From assembly GCF_004366595.1 (NCBI RefSeq), contig NZ_SORE01000025.1:1-64000 (forward strand): a stretch of DNA of 64,000 bases. Reading direction: 5' to 3'. The stretch's first letter is position 1. Every line of letters starts with the position of its first letter. The translations under genes and the position numbers were made by a program. The notes beneath the pieces are model-generated. The model made no database searches and was not told the DNA's origin. It was given only the letters and a program-made list of their open reading frames with translations. Positions 34,467 to 42,463 of this stretch are shown here, one piece after another. The DNA comes from Paraburkholderia rhizosphaerae (GTDB lineage Bacteria > Pseudomonadota > Gammaproteobacteria > Burkholderiales > Burkholderiaceae).

Positions 34467-36857
34467 ATGAACCAGCAAGCCGAACCGTTCCTGAATGACG
34501 CACAGGAACTTGCCGAACTCGACGACCTCATCGACTTCAAGCAGGTGCATGTGTCGCGTCCGCACGAATCCGCGCATCTGCACGTGGCGGGCCGTGCAAC
34601 CTATACCGACGACATCCCGCTGGTCGCCGGCACGCTGCACGCGGCGCTCGGCCTGTCGCAAAAGGCCCACGCGAAGATCGTATCGATCTCGTTCGACAAG
34701 GTGCGCGCGACGCCGGGCGTCGTCGCGGTGTTCACCGCCGACGACATTCCCGGTCACAACGACTGCGCGCCGATCGTCAAAGGCGACGATCCGGTGCTGG
34801 CCGACGGCGTCGTGCAGTACGTCGGCCAGCCGGTGTTTATCGTCGTTGCAACGTCGCACGACATTGCGCGGCGCGCGGCGCGACGCGCTGACATCGTGTA
34901 CGAGGAACTGCCCGCGGTGCTGACCGCGCAGCAGGCGCGCGCCGCAAACCAGAGCGTGATACCGCCGATGAAACTCGCGCGCGGCGACGCCGGCACGAAG
35001 ATCACGCGTGCCGCGCATCGCGAAAGCGGCGAGATGCTGCTCGGCGGCCAGGAGCAGTTCTATCTTGAAGGGCAAATCGCGTACGCGGTGCCGAAGGACG
35101 ACGACGGCATGCACGTCTGGTGCTCGACGCAGCATCCGACTGAAATGCAGCATCTGGTCGCGCATCTGCTGAATGTCGCGTCGCATAACGTGCTGGTCGA
35201 ATGCCGGCGGATGGGCGGCGGCTTCGGCGGCAAGGAATCGCAGTCGGGCCTGTTCGCATGCTGTGCGGCGCTGGCCGCATGGAAGCTGCTATGCCCGGTC
35301 AAACTGCGCCCGGACCGCGACGACGACATGATGATTACCGGCAAGCGCCACGATTTTCATTACGCGTACGAAGTTGGCTACGACGACGACGGGGTGATCG
35401 AAGGCGTATCGGTCGATATGACGTCGCGCTGCGGTTTTTCGGCGGATCTGTCGGGCCCGGTGATGACGCGCGCGGTGTGCCATTTCGACAACGCGTACTG
35501 GCTGCCGCACGTATCGATCGCGGGCTTCTGCGGCAAGACGAACACGCAGTCGAACACCGCGTTTCGTGGCTTTGGCGGACCGCAGGGCGCGTTTGCGATC
35601 GAGTACATCATCGACAATGTCGCGCGTTCGCTCGGGCTCGATCCGCTCGATGTACGGCGCCGCAATCTGTACGGCAAGACGGAGCGCAACCAGACGCCGT
35701 ACGGTCAGGTCGTCGAAGACAACGTGCTGGATGAACTGATCGGCGAGCTCGAAGCGACGAGCCAGTACCGTGCGCGCCGCGCCGCGGTGCGCGAATTCAA
35801 CGCGCGCAATGACGTGCTGAAAAAGGGCATCGCGTTGACCCCGGTGAAGTTCGGCATCGCGTTCAACGTCACGCACTTCAATCAGGCGGGCGCGCTCGTG
35901 CATATCTACACGGACGGCTCGGTACTCGTGAATCACGGCGGCACGGAAATGGGCCAAGGCCTGAACACGAAGGTTGCGCAGGTGGTCGCGCATGAGCTCG
36001 GCATCCGCTTTGGCCGCGTGCGCGTGACGGCGACCGATACGAGCAAGGTCGCTAACACGTCGGCGACCGCCGCGTCGACCGGCTCGGATCTGAACGGCAA
36101 GGCGGCGCAGGACGCCGCGCGCCAGTTGCGTGAGCGGCTCGCCGCGTTCGCGGCCGAGCGTTATGGCGCTGGCCAGGTGAGTGCTGCCGCGGTGCGCTTC
36201 GCGAACGATCGCGTCGTGGTTGGCGATGCGGTGGTGCCATTCGACGAAGTGATCGCGAACGCGTATGTCGCGCGCGTGCAATTGTGGTCCGACGGCTTCT
36301 ACGCGACGCCGAAACTCTATTGGGATCAGGCGAAACTGCAAGGCCGGCCGTTCTTTTACTACTCGTACGGCGCGGCCGTCTCCGAAGTCGTGATCGACAC
36401 GCTGACCGGCGAGATGCGCGTGTTGCGCGCGGATGCGCTGCATGACGTCGGCGCATCGCTGAATCCGGCGCTCGATATCGGCCAGGTCGAAGGCGGCTTT
36501 ATCCAGGGGATGGGGTGGCTCACGACCGAAGAGCTGTGGTGGAACGACGGCGGCAGGCTGATGACGCATGCGCCGTCCACCTACAAGATCCCGACTGTCA
36601 ACGACATGCCACCGGATTTCCGCGTGAATCTGTTTAAGAACCGCAATGCGGAGGACAGCATTCACCGCTCGAAGGCGGTCGGCGAGCCGCCGCTGCTACT
36701 GCCGTTTTCGGTGTTCTTCGCGATTCGCGACGCGGTGGCGAGCGTCGCGGACTACCATGTGAATCCGCCGCTGAACGCACCGGCGACTGGCGAAGCGATC
36801 CTCAACGCGGTGGGTGCGGTGCGCGCGATGCGCAGTGCTTGCGCTTACGTCGCGTAA
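34467..36857 (+). CDS. xdhB: Xanthine dehydrogenase large subunit (molybdopterin-binding)
   Basis: A 796-residue catalytic subunit that hydroxylates hypoxanthine and xanthine. GGGFGGKESQSG, NTAFRGFGGPQGAF, GGTEMGQGLNTKV and the catalytic glutamate in KAVGEPPLLLPFSV are all present and line the molybdenum cofactor. Substrate arginine and glutamate lie in the usual places. The start is placed at the ATG 34467, matching the family N-terminus; the open frame before it is Arg/Thr-rich filler. xdhC starts 11 bp after the stop. Confidence 0.96.
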   Translation: MNQQAEPFLNDAQELAELDDLIDFKQVHVSRPHESAHLHVAGRATYTDDIPLVAGTLHAALGLSQKAHAKIVSISFDKVRATPGVVAVFTADDIPGHNDCAPIVKGDDPVLADGVVQYVGQPVFIVVATSHDIARRAARRADIVYEELPAVLTAQQARAANQSVIPPMKLARGDAGTKITRAAHRESGEMLLGGQEQFYLEGQIAYAVPKDDDGMHVWCSTQHPTEMQHLVAHLLNVASHNVLVECRRMGGGFGGKESQSGLFACCAALAAWKLLCPVKLRPDRDDDMMITGKRHDFHYAYEVGYDDDGVIEGVSVDMTSRCGFSADLSGPVMTRAVCHFDNAYWLPHVSIAGFCGKTNTQSNTAFRGFGGPQGAFAIEYIIDNVARSLGLDPLDVRRRNLYGKTERNQTPYGQVVEDNVLDELIGELEATSQYRARRAAVREFNARNDVLKKGIALTPVKFGIAFNVTHFNQAGALVHIYTDGSVLVNHGGTEMGQGLNTKVAQVVAHELGIRFGRVRVTATDTSKVANTSATAASTGSDLNGKAAQDAARQLRERLAAFAAERYGAGQVSAAAVRFANDRVVVGDAVVPFDEVIANAYVARVQLWSDGFYATPKLYWDQAKLQGRPFFYYSYGAAVSEVVIDTLTGEMRVLRADALHDVGASLNPALDIGQVEGGFIQGMGWLTTEELWWNDGGRLMTHAPSTYKIPTVNDMPPDFRVNLFKNRNAEDSIHRSKAVGEPPLLLPFSVFFAIRDAVASVADYHVNPPLNAPATGEAILNAVGAVRAMRSACAYVA

Positions 36858-36868
36858 GGAGTCCGGCG

Positions 36869-37468
36869 ATGACGAACTATCCGCTGCTGAACCAGGTGCC
36901 GCCGCTGCAGATTGGCCGGCGCAGTGGCTATCGCGAGAGCCTGCCGCCGCCGCTGCCTATCGTGCTGTTCGGCGCGGGCCATGTCGGCCGCGCGCTGGTG
37001 ACGCTGCTTGGCCGGCTGCCCTGCGTCGTGCAATGGGTCGACGAGCGCGACGAGCTGTTTCCGGACGACGTGCCGGCGAATGTGCAGGTCGAAGCGACCG
37101 ACACGCCCGATGCGATTGTCGATTGCGCGCCACCCGGCGCGTGCTTTCTCGTGATGACGCACAACCACGCGCTCGACTTCGCGCTGGCGGCCCGCATCAT
37201 GCGGCGGCGCGACTTCAAATACTTCGGGATGATCGGCTCGAAAACGAAGCGGGTGAAGTTCGAGCGCCGGCTGATCGAGCGCGGCGTCGATCCCGCGCGG
37301 ATGCCGGAGATGACCTGTCCGATCGGCGTGGACGGTATCGCCGACAAGGCGCCACATGCGATCGCGCTGGCGGTGTGCGCGGAACTGCTGCAAATGCGGT
37401 GTGCGCCGTGCGTCGCGCAGCATCCGGTGCAGAGTGAATCGCAGTGCGTCGAGCGGTTCACGGCGTAG
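36869..37468 (+). CDS. xdhC: XdhC accessory protein, N-terminally truncated
   Basis: XdhC binds molybdopterin, has it sulfurated and inserts it into XdhB. This copy has 199 residues, whereas family members usually have about 250-340. Only the C-terminal Rossmann domain is present (about 29-190): IVLFGAGHVGRALVTLLG, QWVDERDELFP, VMTHNHALDFALAARIM, YFGMIGSKTKRVKF and MTCPIGVDGIADKAPHAIA. The N-terminal XdhC/CoxI domain is missing and is replaced by a 28-residue lead-in. The gap to xdhB is only 11 bp, so the missing domain is not encoded just upstream. Confidence 0.85.
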   Translation: MTNYPLLNQVPPLQIGRRSGYRESLPPPLPIVLFGAGHVGRALVTLLGRLPCVVQWVDERDELFPDDVPANVQVEATDTPDAIVDCAPPGACFLVMTHNHALDFALAARIMRRRDFKYFGMIGSKTKRVKFERRLIERGVDPARMPEMTCPIGVDGIADKAPHAIALAVCAELLQMRCAPCVAQHPVQSESQCVERFTA

Positions 37469-37493
37469 TTGCGCTTAAGTTCGCGCCGCCGCG

Positions 37494-38513
37494 TCAGCGC
37501 GGCAGCGGCGTATCCAAGCCCGCTTTCAAACCCGCGCTCGATGCCGCTGTGCATTCGGCGCCGCTGTCCTTGCGCGCAGGTCGCGCCTTGTGCGCGATCA
37601 GATCCGCCGATACCTGCGCCATCAACCCGCGCAACCAGCCGATATCGCTTGGCCGGTCGACCTGCGGATGCCACATCTGATAGCAGCGGATTCGCGGAAA
37701 TGGAATCGGCGCGTCGACGACCGCGAGCGGCAGCAGGCTCGCATAGTGCATTGCGAAGCGGCGGGTCGTCGTGAAGATCAGATCCGACTGCAGCAGCACC
37801 TGTGGCACGAGCCCGAAATACGGCAGCGTGGCCACCACCCGGCGCTGCGCGTTCGCGCGCGCAAAGCCCGCGTCGATCGCGCCGCCGCGGCCGCCGCTGT
37901 ACGGTGTCGGCGCAAGATGCGGCGCCGCCAGATACGCGTCGCGCGCAAGCGGTGCCCGCGCGAGCGGATGGTCCGCGCGCATCATGCAGACGACGGTGTC
38001 GGAGAACAGGTCGCTGCGTTCGAAACGTTCGTCCGGCTTCGGCCAGTTGCCGATCACGAGATCCAGCTCGCCGCTGTCGAGTGCGGCCGCGTGGTCGAGC
38101 TGCGGGCCTAGCGATTCGATCTCGAGCCGCGCGTGCGGTGCCGCATCGCGAAACTGCGCGATCACGGTCGGCATGAAGAAGTCGTTCAGATAGTCGGGCG
38201 CCGCGATACGAAATGTGCGGCGCGAGCGTTCGGGATCGAAATCGCCGTGCGGCGTAGCGACGAAATCGACGTCGCGCAACACCTGCTGCGCGGCCGCAAG
38301 CAGCGACTCGCCGTATTCGGTCGGCACCATGCCCGATTTGCCGCGCACGAGGATCGGGTCGTTCAGCGTTTCGCGCAGCTTGCGAAGCGCGGTGCTGATT
38401 GCCGGCTGCGTCTGGTTCAGGCGCAGCGCGGTCTGCGTGACGCTACGCTCGACAAGCAGCGTGCGCAGCACGCGCACGAGCCAGATATCGAGGGTAGCGG
38501 CGTTGTCGTCCAC
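37494..38513 (-). CDS. LysR family transcriptional regulator
   Basis: A 339-residue regulator starting with GTG. The winged helix-turn-helix covers about residues 8-66 (RSVTQTALRLNQTQPAISTALRKLRE), and the effector domain about 95-310 (FRIAAPDYLNDFFMPTVI, ELDLVIGNW). The C-terminal tail of about 30 residues is Ala/Lys-rich. It converges with xdhC (25 bp apart). Since it does not face the xdhA promoter, a role in purine use is only a guess. Confidence 0.87.
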   Translation of the reverse strand: MDDNAATLDIWLVRVLRTLLVERSVTQTALRLNQTQPAISTALRKLRETLNDPILVRGKSGMVPTEYGESLLAAAQQVLRDVDFVATPHGDFDPERSRRTFRIAAPDYLNDFFMPTVIAQFRDAAPHARLEIESLGPQLDHAAALDSGELDLVIGNWPKPDERFERSDLFSDTVVCMMRADHPLARAPLARDAYLAAPHLAPTPYSGGRGGAIDAGFARANAQRRVVATLPYFGLVPQVLLQSDLIFTTTRRFAMHYASLLPLAVVDAPIPFPRIRCYQMWHPQVDRPSDIGWLRGLMAQVSADLIAHKARPARKDSGAECTAASSAGLKAGLDTPLPR

Positions 38514-38613
38514 GATGGTGTCGTCGGTCAGGTTCGGTGCGGCGGTCGAAACCGGGCGGCGTCGCGCCCGGCAGCGCGGCGTGCCGCCGCATGGTCCGCT
38601 TGCATAACCTTAG

Positions 38614-38653
38614 GCCATCCCGCGCGCGTGCGGCATAGCGCGCGCGGGATGGC
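38614..38653. other. Very stable 15-bp hairpin
   Basis: GCCATCCCGCGCGCG (38614-38628) and CGCGCGCGGGATGGC (38639-38653) pair perfectly with a 10-nt loop. It lies just after the DsbA-fold isomerase gene on the minus strand, where it could end that transcript, but neither side has a T-run. Confidence 0.55.
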
Positions 38654-38675
38654 GGGCATTACGCGCCGCCGGCCG

Positions 38676-39320
38676 TCAGAGGGTCGGGAATGCCGACGGC
38701 AGCGACGAGATCCGCTTCACTTCTTTCGATTCGAGCCAGTTTGGCGTGCGTGCGCAATAGAGCGCCATCGGCAGCGCGTCTTCGCCCCAGAACAGCTGTT
38801 TGTTCAGCCAGAACGTCGGTACGCCGAATACGCCCAGCGCGATCGCGTCGGTGGTATTGCGCTGCAATTGCGCTTTTGCCTCTTCGCGTTCGACCAGTTC
38901 GAGCCCGTCCGCGACGCCAAGCCGCTCGCACAGCAGCGTGAAGCCGTCGGGCGTCGACGGATCGCGGCCCTCGCGCCAGATAAAGCGGAAGATTTCCCGC
39001 ACCGTGTTCACGTCCGCGCGAATGGCTGCTGCAAGGCGCATCGGCCGGGTCGAATCGAACGGATGGACCGGCGGCATCCTGAACGGAATGCCGAGTTGTT
39101 CCGCGCGAAAAAGCGCGTAGCGATACATAAAGACGCGCTTGGCCGGAACGTCGTACGCAAGGCGCTGGCGCCAATGACCGTACAGCTCGTTCAGCGTGAC
39201 GGGCGTCATCACGAACGGCATGCCCGGCCATTTGTCGTGCTGCTCGAGCAGCAGGTACGAAAACGGCGAGACAAAGTCGTAAAACCACAGAGGCTGCGTG
39301 GCGTCGATGCCATCGGTCAT
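38676..39320 (-). CDS. 2-hydroxychromene-2-carboxylate isomerase / DsbA-family kappa-like thioredoxin-fold protein
   Basis: A 214-residue protein of the kappa-GST/HCCA isomerase fold. FYDFVSPFSYLLLEQ (about 13-27) contains the Ser that replaces the DsbA Cys and binds glutathione; FGVPTFWLNKQLFWGED near residue 175 is the cis-Pro and C-terminal signature. HCCA isomerase acts in naphthalene breakdown, but most family members elsewhere have unknown substrates. The ATG complementary to 39318-39320 has a GGGAGAC site. No aromatic ring-cleavage genes are adjacent. Confidence 0.8.
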   Translation of the reverse strand: MTDGIDATQPLWFYDFVSPFSYLLLEQHDKWPGMPFVMTPVTLNELYGHWRQRLAYDVPAKRVFMYRYALFRAEQLGIPFRMPPVHPFDSTRPMRLAAAIRADVNTVREIFRFIWREGRDPSTPDGFTLLCERLGVADGLELVEREEAKAQLQRNTTDAIALGVFGVPTFWLNKQLFWGEDALPMALYCARTPNWLESKEVKRISSLPSAFPTL

Positions 39321-39589
39321 GATGTCTCCCGGGATTTTCAATGTGGCACGGCGCCGTTGCTGACGTTGCTGACGCGTGGTGGGGCACCGTGCCGGATTGC
39401 CCTCGATCTTACGCAAAGCCGGACCGGTCCGCAGCACCATCGGGGTGGGAACGACCAAAAGCGGGCAAATGCGGGTAATGCGGGCAACTGTGCGCGGAGG
39501 CGCGGGGCGAATCAACGCGCGGGTTTTGCGTCGTGCGCGCGAGCGCTGGGCGCGTGCCTGTCGCGCCCGGCTTGCCGCGCGACTATGCG

Positions 39590-41188
39590 TCAGACGGTAT
39601 GCGTCGGGCCACTCTGTCCGGCGGCCGGCGCGTCGCTGTGCGCCGGGCTGCGCGCGGCGTCGGCTGCCGGATGCGTGGCGCCGGCGGCACCCGCGGATCC
39701 GGCAGCCTCTGACGACCCGGCCGGCGACGGCGCCGGCCCACCGTCACCGGACGGCGGCGCCGCGCGCAGCCCGTCCGCATGCGTGTCGCGTGGATGCATC
39801 AGCCGCTCGCGCACGAAGCCGATGTGCTCGCGCAGCACATAAAACTGGTCCGCGTACGCGAGTGGCATCTTGAGCCCGTTGACCGCTTCCTCGATCGCGT
39901 CGAGCCGCTCGACGAGCGCGTCCCGTTCGGCCTGCGACGTTTCGGACAGCGCGCCGCGCTCGATCGAGATCAGCGCGCCGTACCAGCGGTAGATGCGCGA
40001 GCGGACCCGCCACGCGTACAACGACGGCACGATCCGCAAGCCCGGAATCAGCACGACGATAATCGGCACCAGCACGACCAGCAGCCGGTCCGCGAGGCTC
40101 GCGATCCAGAACGGCAGCGTGCGGTACAGGAAGCTCTTGCCCGACTTGTAGTACCGCGCCGCGTCCGCGCTGATCGGAAAATCATGCGCGAGCGGCGATG
40201 GGAAGTCGCCGGCGCGCTGCAGGATGTTCGCTCTGCCATGCACTTCGCGCGCGGCTTCGATCAGCAGATCGGACAGCGCCGGATGCAACGACGTGCGCGC
40301 AACCAGTTCCGCGGTCGGCGCGACCATTTGCAAGGTCTGCGACGGGATGTTCTTGCCGAGATCGAGCGCGCCCATCGGCAGTTCGATGCGCGTCAGGAAC
40401 GGGAAGCGGCCTTCATACGCATGGGCTTGCGTGAAATCGTAGAACTGGATATTCGGCGTGCGGAACAGCCTCACCATCACCGGCGGCTGCGCGGAATCGC
40501 CGGTCAGGAACGCTGCGTCGATCTTGCCGTCGACCAGCGCTTTCGCCGCGTCGTCGCCGGATAACGGCAGCAGTTTGGTCGGGCCGCCGGGCGTGATGCC
40601 GTTGGCCGCGAGCAGTTGCAGCGCGAGTTCGCGCGTGCCGCTGCCTTCGGCGCCGATCGCCATGCGCTGTCCCTTGAATTGCGACAGCCATTGGACCGTA
40701 TCGCCGTGATAGAAAATCGCGACCGGCACATACGCGACGCTGCCCAGCGACATCAGGCCTTCGGTGTTGCCTTGCGCGATGCCGTCCTGCACGAACGCGA
40801 CATCGACATCGAATTTCGGATTCTGCAAGCGGCGGAAGTTGTCGGCCGAGCCTTCCGACTCGAGCACGTCCACCGTCACGCGGTTGCGCGCGAGGATTTC
40901 CTTATAGCGCTGCGCCGCATTCCAGAACGTACTGCCGCGCGGGCCGGCGCTGATGATCAGCGTGTTGGGCGGGGCGGGCTGGATCAGACGCACCGCGGCC
41001 CAGATCGCAATCGCGCTGATCAGCAGGATCGGGCCGAATGTGACCGCCAGGTCACGCCACGAGATCGCGACGAAGCGCGCGACGAGGTGAGGGCGCCTGG
41101 CTTCGCTGCCCGCCGCGGTCGTTTCGCTGGTGGTGTCGCTCGTTTTGCCGCTAGTTTTGCCGTTAAGCGGGCCGTTGGGATCTGTCAT
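39590..41188 (-). CDS. TAXI-family TRAP solute-binding protein, membrane-anchored
   Basis: A 532-residue protein. A Thr/Ser-rich cytoplasmic start leads to a membrane helix (about 46-70) and a TAXI-type periplasmic binding domain (about 75-335: ISAGPRGSTFWNAAQRY, GSADNFRRLQNPKFDVDVAFVQDG, GAEGSGTRELALQLL). A second helix (about 365-385) follows, then a coiled-coil (LSETSQAERDALVERLDAIEEAV) and a Pro/Ala/Gly-rich tail. Ordinary TAXI proteins are secreted and sit beside a DctQM-type permease, and none is seen here. The start is the ATG complementary to 41186-41188. Confidence 0.78.
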   Translation of the reverse strand: MTDPNGPLNGKTSGKTSDTTSETTAAGSEARRPHLVARFVAISWRDLAVTFGPILLISAIAIWAAVRLIQPAPPNTLIISAGPRGSTFWNAAQRYKEILARNRVTVDVLESEGSADNFRRLQNPKFDVDVAFVQDGIAQGNTEGLMSLGSVAYVPVAIFYHGDTVQWLSQFKGQRMAIGAEGSGTRELALQLLAANGITPGGPTKLLPLSGDDAAKALVDGKIDAAFLTGDSAQPPVMVRLFRTPNIQFYDFTQAHAYEGRFPFLTRIELPMGALDLGKNIPSQTLQMVAPTAELVARTSLHPALSDLLIEAAREVHGRANILQRAGDFPSPLAHDFPISADAARYYKSGKSFLYRTLPFWIASLADRLLVVLVPIIVVLIPGLRIVPSLYAWRVRSRIYRWYGALISIERGALSETSQAERDALVERLDAIEEAVNGLKMPLAYADQFYVLREHIGFVRERLMHPRDTHADGLRAAPPSGDGGPAPSPAGSSEAAGSAGAAGATHPAADAARSPAHSDAPAAGQSGPTHTV

Positions 41189-41873
41189 TCGATGTCGTGG
41201 CGGCTGGGTCGCATACTGTCGGATGCGGTCTGCGTACGGTGGCGGCATGCACGCTGCGCGGTGCATGCTGATGCCGCCAGGGTGACGCCGACGAGGTTGC
41301 GGAGGCAACCCCGTGCAGCGATGCTCGCGCCGATGGTACATGAGATTGCCCTCACAACGGCGCACGAAAGCGCGTGTGCGGCGCACAAACCCGTAACAAT
41401 TCGTGAGTGCGAAGTGCACGGCACACAGGCAGATTTTTGTCGTCGACACAACATTTGTGCGGACGTTCCGCGCGTCCGGCGTTAAAAGCTTTGCGATTTT
41501 TGTCGCGCTAGATTAAATTGGCGGCGCTGCCGCGCATCATTGCCGGCGCGCGCGATCCGGTCACAAGAATCGGACGTCGTGTGCCGCCGCGTGGCACCGG
41601 AGCTGTCCGCCGCCGTCGCTCATGTCACGCGTCAGGCAATAACCCGATAAATTGCGGGCGCTCCGTTTCCCGCCTCTCGTCTCTCGCCTGCCGCGTCAAC
41701 CCGTCAATCGGCCGACGCCGCGCGGGCGCGCCTGCTCGCGCGTTGCTCGTGCATGGTCCGCGAGCGCTTGCGCGCGTCGCGCGCACGCGTCGGCTGGCTT
41801 GAACGATGTCGTAACGAAGCCGCAATGCGGTCTGGCCCGACCGGGTCTAAACCGAAGTGAAAAAGGAGAAAAC
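41189..41873. other. Large divergent intergenic region between the TAXI and BON genes
   Basis: About 685 bp with no gene I can support. A hairpin with arms GGCGGCAT (41241-41248) and ATGCCGCC (41271-41278) lies in the leader of the TAXI gene. A promoter-like pair on the plus strand is listed separately. From there to the BON gene about 350 nt of leader would remain, with short frames lacking ribosome binding sites. Confidence 0.4.
41491..41519 (+). promoter_or_regulatory. Candidate promoter for the BON-domain gene
   Basis: TTGCGA (41491-41496) and TAAATT (41514-41519) are 17 bp apart in an AT-rich patch within GC-rich DNA, each matching 4 of 6 consensus bases. Confidence 0.35.
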
Positions 41874-42218
41874 ATGAAATCGGCAGTTTTGAAAGCGTTG
41901 GGTGGTGTGGTTGCAGTGATGATCGCGTGCAACGTGTACGCGCAAGCAAGCGACGCCGCTGCAGGCGGCCAGACGGCAGCGGCCGGCGCGAAGGCCGAGA
42001 AGAAGGCGAACCGCCAGCTGGGTCACAAGGTGCGCGCGGCGCTCGCGAAGGCGAAGGGCCTCGACGTGTCGAGCATCAACGTGCGCGCGAAGAGCGGCGC
42101 GGTGACGCTGTCCGGCACGGTGCCCGACCAGGGCCAGATCGACCTCGCCGGCGATACGGCGAAGGGCGTGGCCGGCGTGTCGTCGGTGTCGAACAAGCTG
42201 AACGTGCAACAGCAGTAA
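41874..42218 (+). CDS. BON-domain periplasmic protein (OsmY-like)
   Basis: A 114-residue exported protein. A signal peptide (about 1-23, cleavage after VYAQA) precedes an Ala/Gly/Lys-rich linker and one BON domain (about 48-112: KVRAALAKAKGLDVSSINVRAKSGAVTLSGTVPDQGQIDLA). Such domains bind phospholipid membranes and support envelope stability under stress. The start at 41874 follows a strong AAGGAG site. A perfect hairpin at 42315-42347 lies downstream. Confidence 0.88.
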   Translation: MKSAVLKALGGVVAVMIACNVYAQASDAAAGGQTAAAGAKAEKKANRQLGHKVRAALAKAKGLDVSSINVRAKSGAVTLSGTVPDQGQIDLAGDTAKGVAGVSSVSNKLNVQQQ

Positions 42219-42314
42219 GCGTTGCGCGGCGTGCAACGCGCGCTTCGCGGGTTGCACAGGACCGTGTGTGGACCGCGGCAAGGCCACGCAAGGTCTGATC
42301 AGGCCGATATGATG

Positions 42315-42347
42315 AACGGGCTTCAGGTGCGTCACCTGAAGCCCGTT
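42315..42347 (+). other. Perfect 15-bp hairpin after the BON gene (probable terminator without U-run)
   Basis: AACGGGCTTCAGGTG (42315-42329) pairs exactly with CACCTGAAGCCCGTT (42333-42347) around CGT. The following CTGCTTGATG is not T-rich. It lies about 95 bp after the BON gene and 115 bp before the next gene on the same strand. Confidence 0.6.
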
Positions 42348-42463
42348 CTGCTTGATGCGTGGCGCTTAATGTGTGCGGTGGTGCGTCGTGCATGGCACTT
42401 TGGATGATGCGCGGTGCCAAACGTCGGCGGTCGAAGCAAGACCGCGCGAAGGGGGAGGCAACC

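Noticed and set aside
32635..34503. A 622-residue minus-strand frame
   Set aside because: It lies opposite xdhA, whose cofactor motifs are complete. The reverse frame is an Arg/Ala/His-rich shadow caused by high GC at third positions.
41185..41454. An 89-residue Cys/Arg-rich minus-strand frame upstream of the TAXI gene
   Set aside because: There is no ribosome binding site and its composition looks like translated non-coding DNA. It overlaps the presumed control region.
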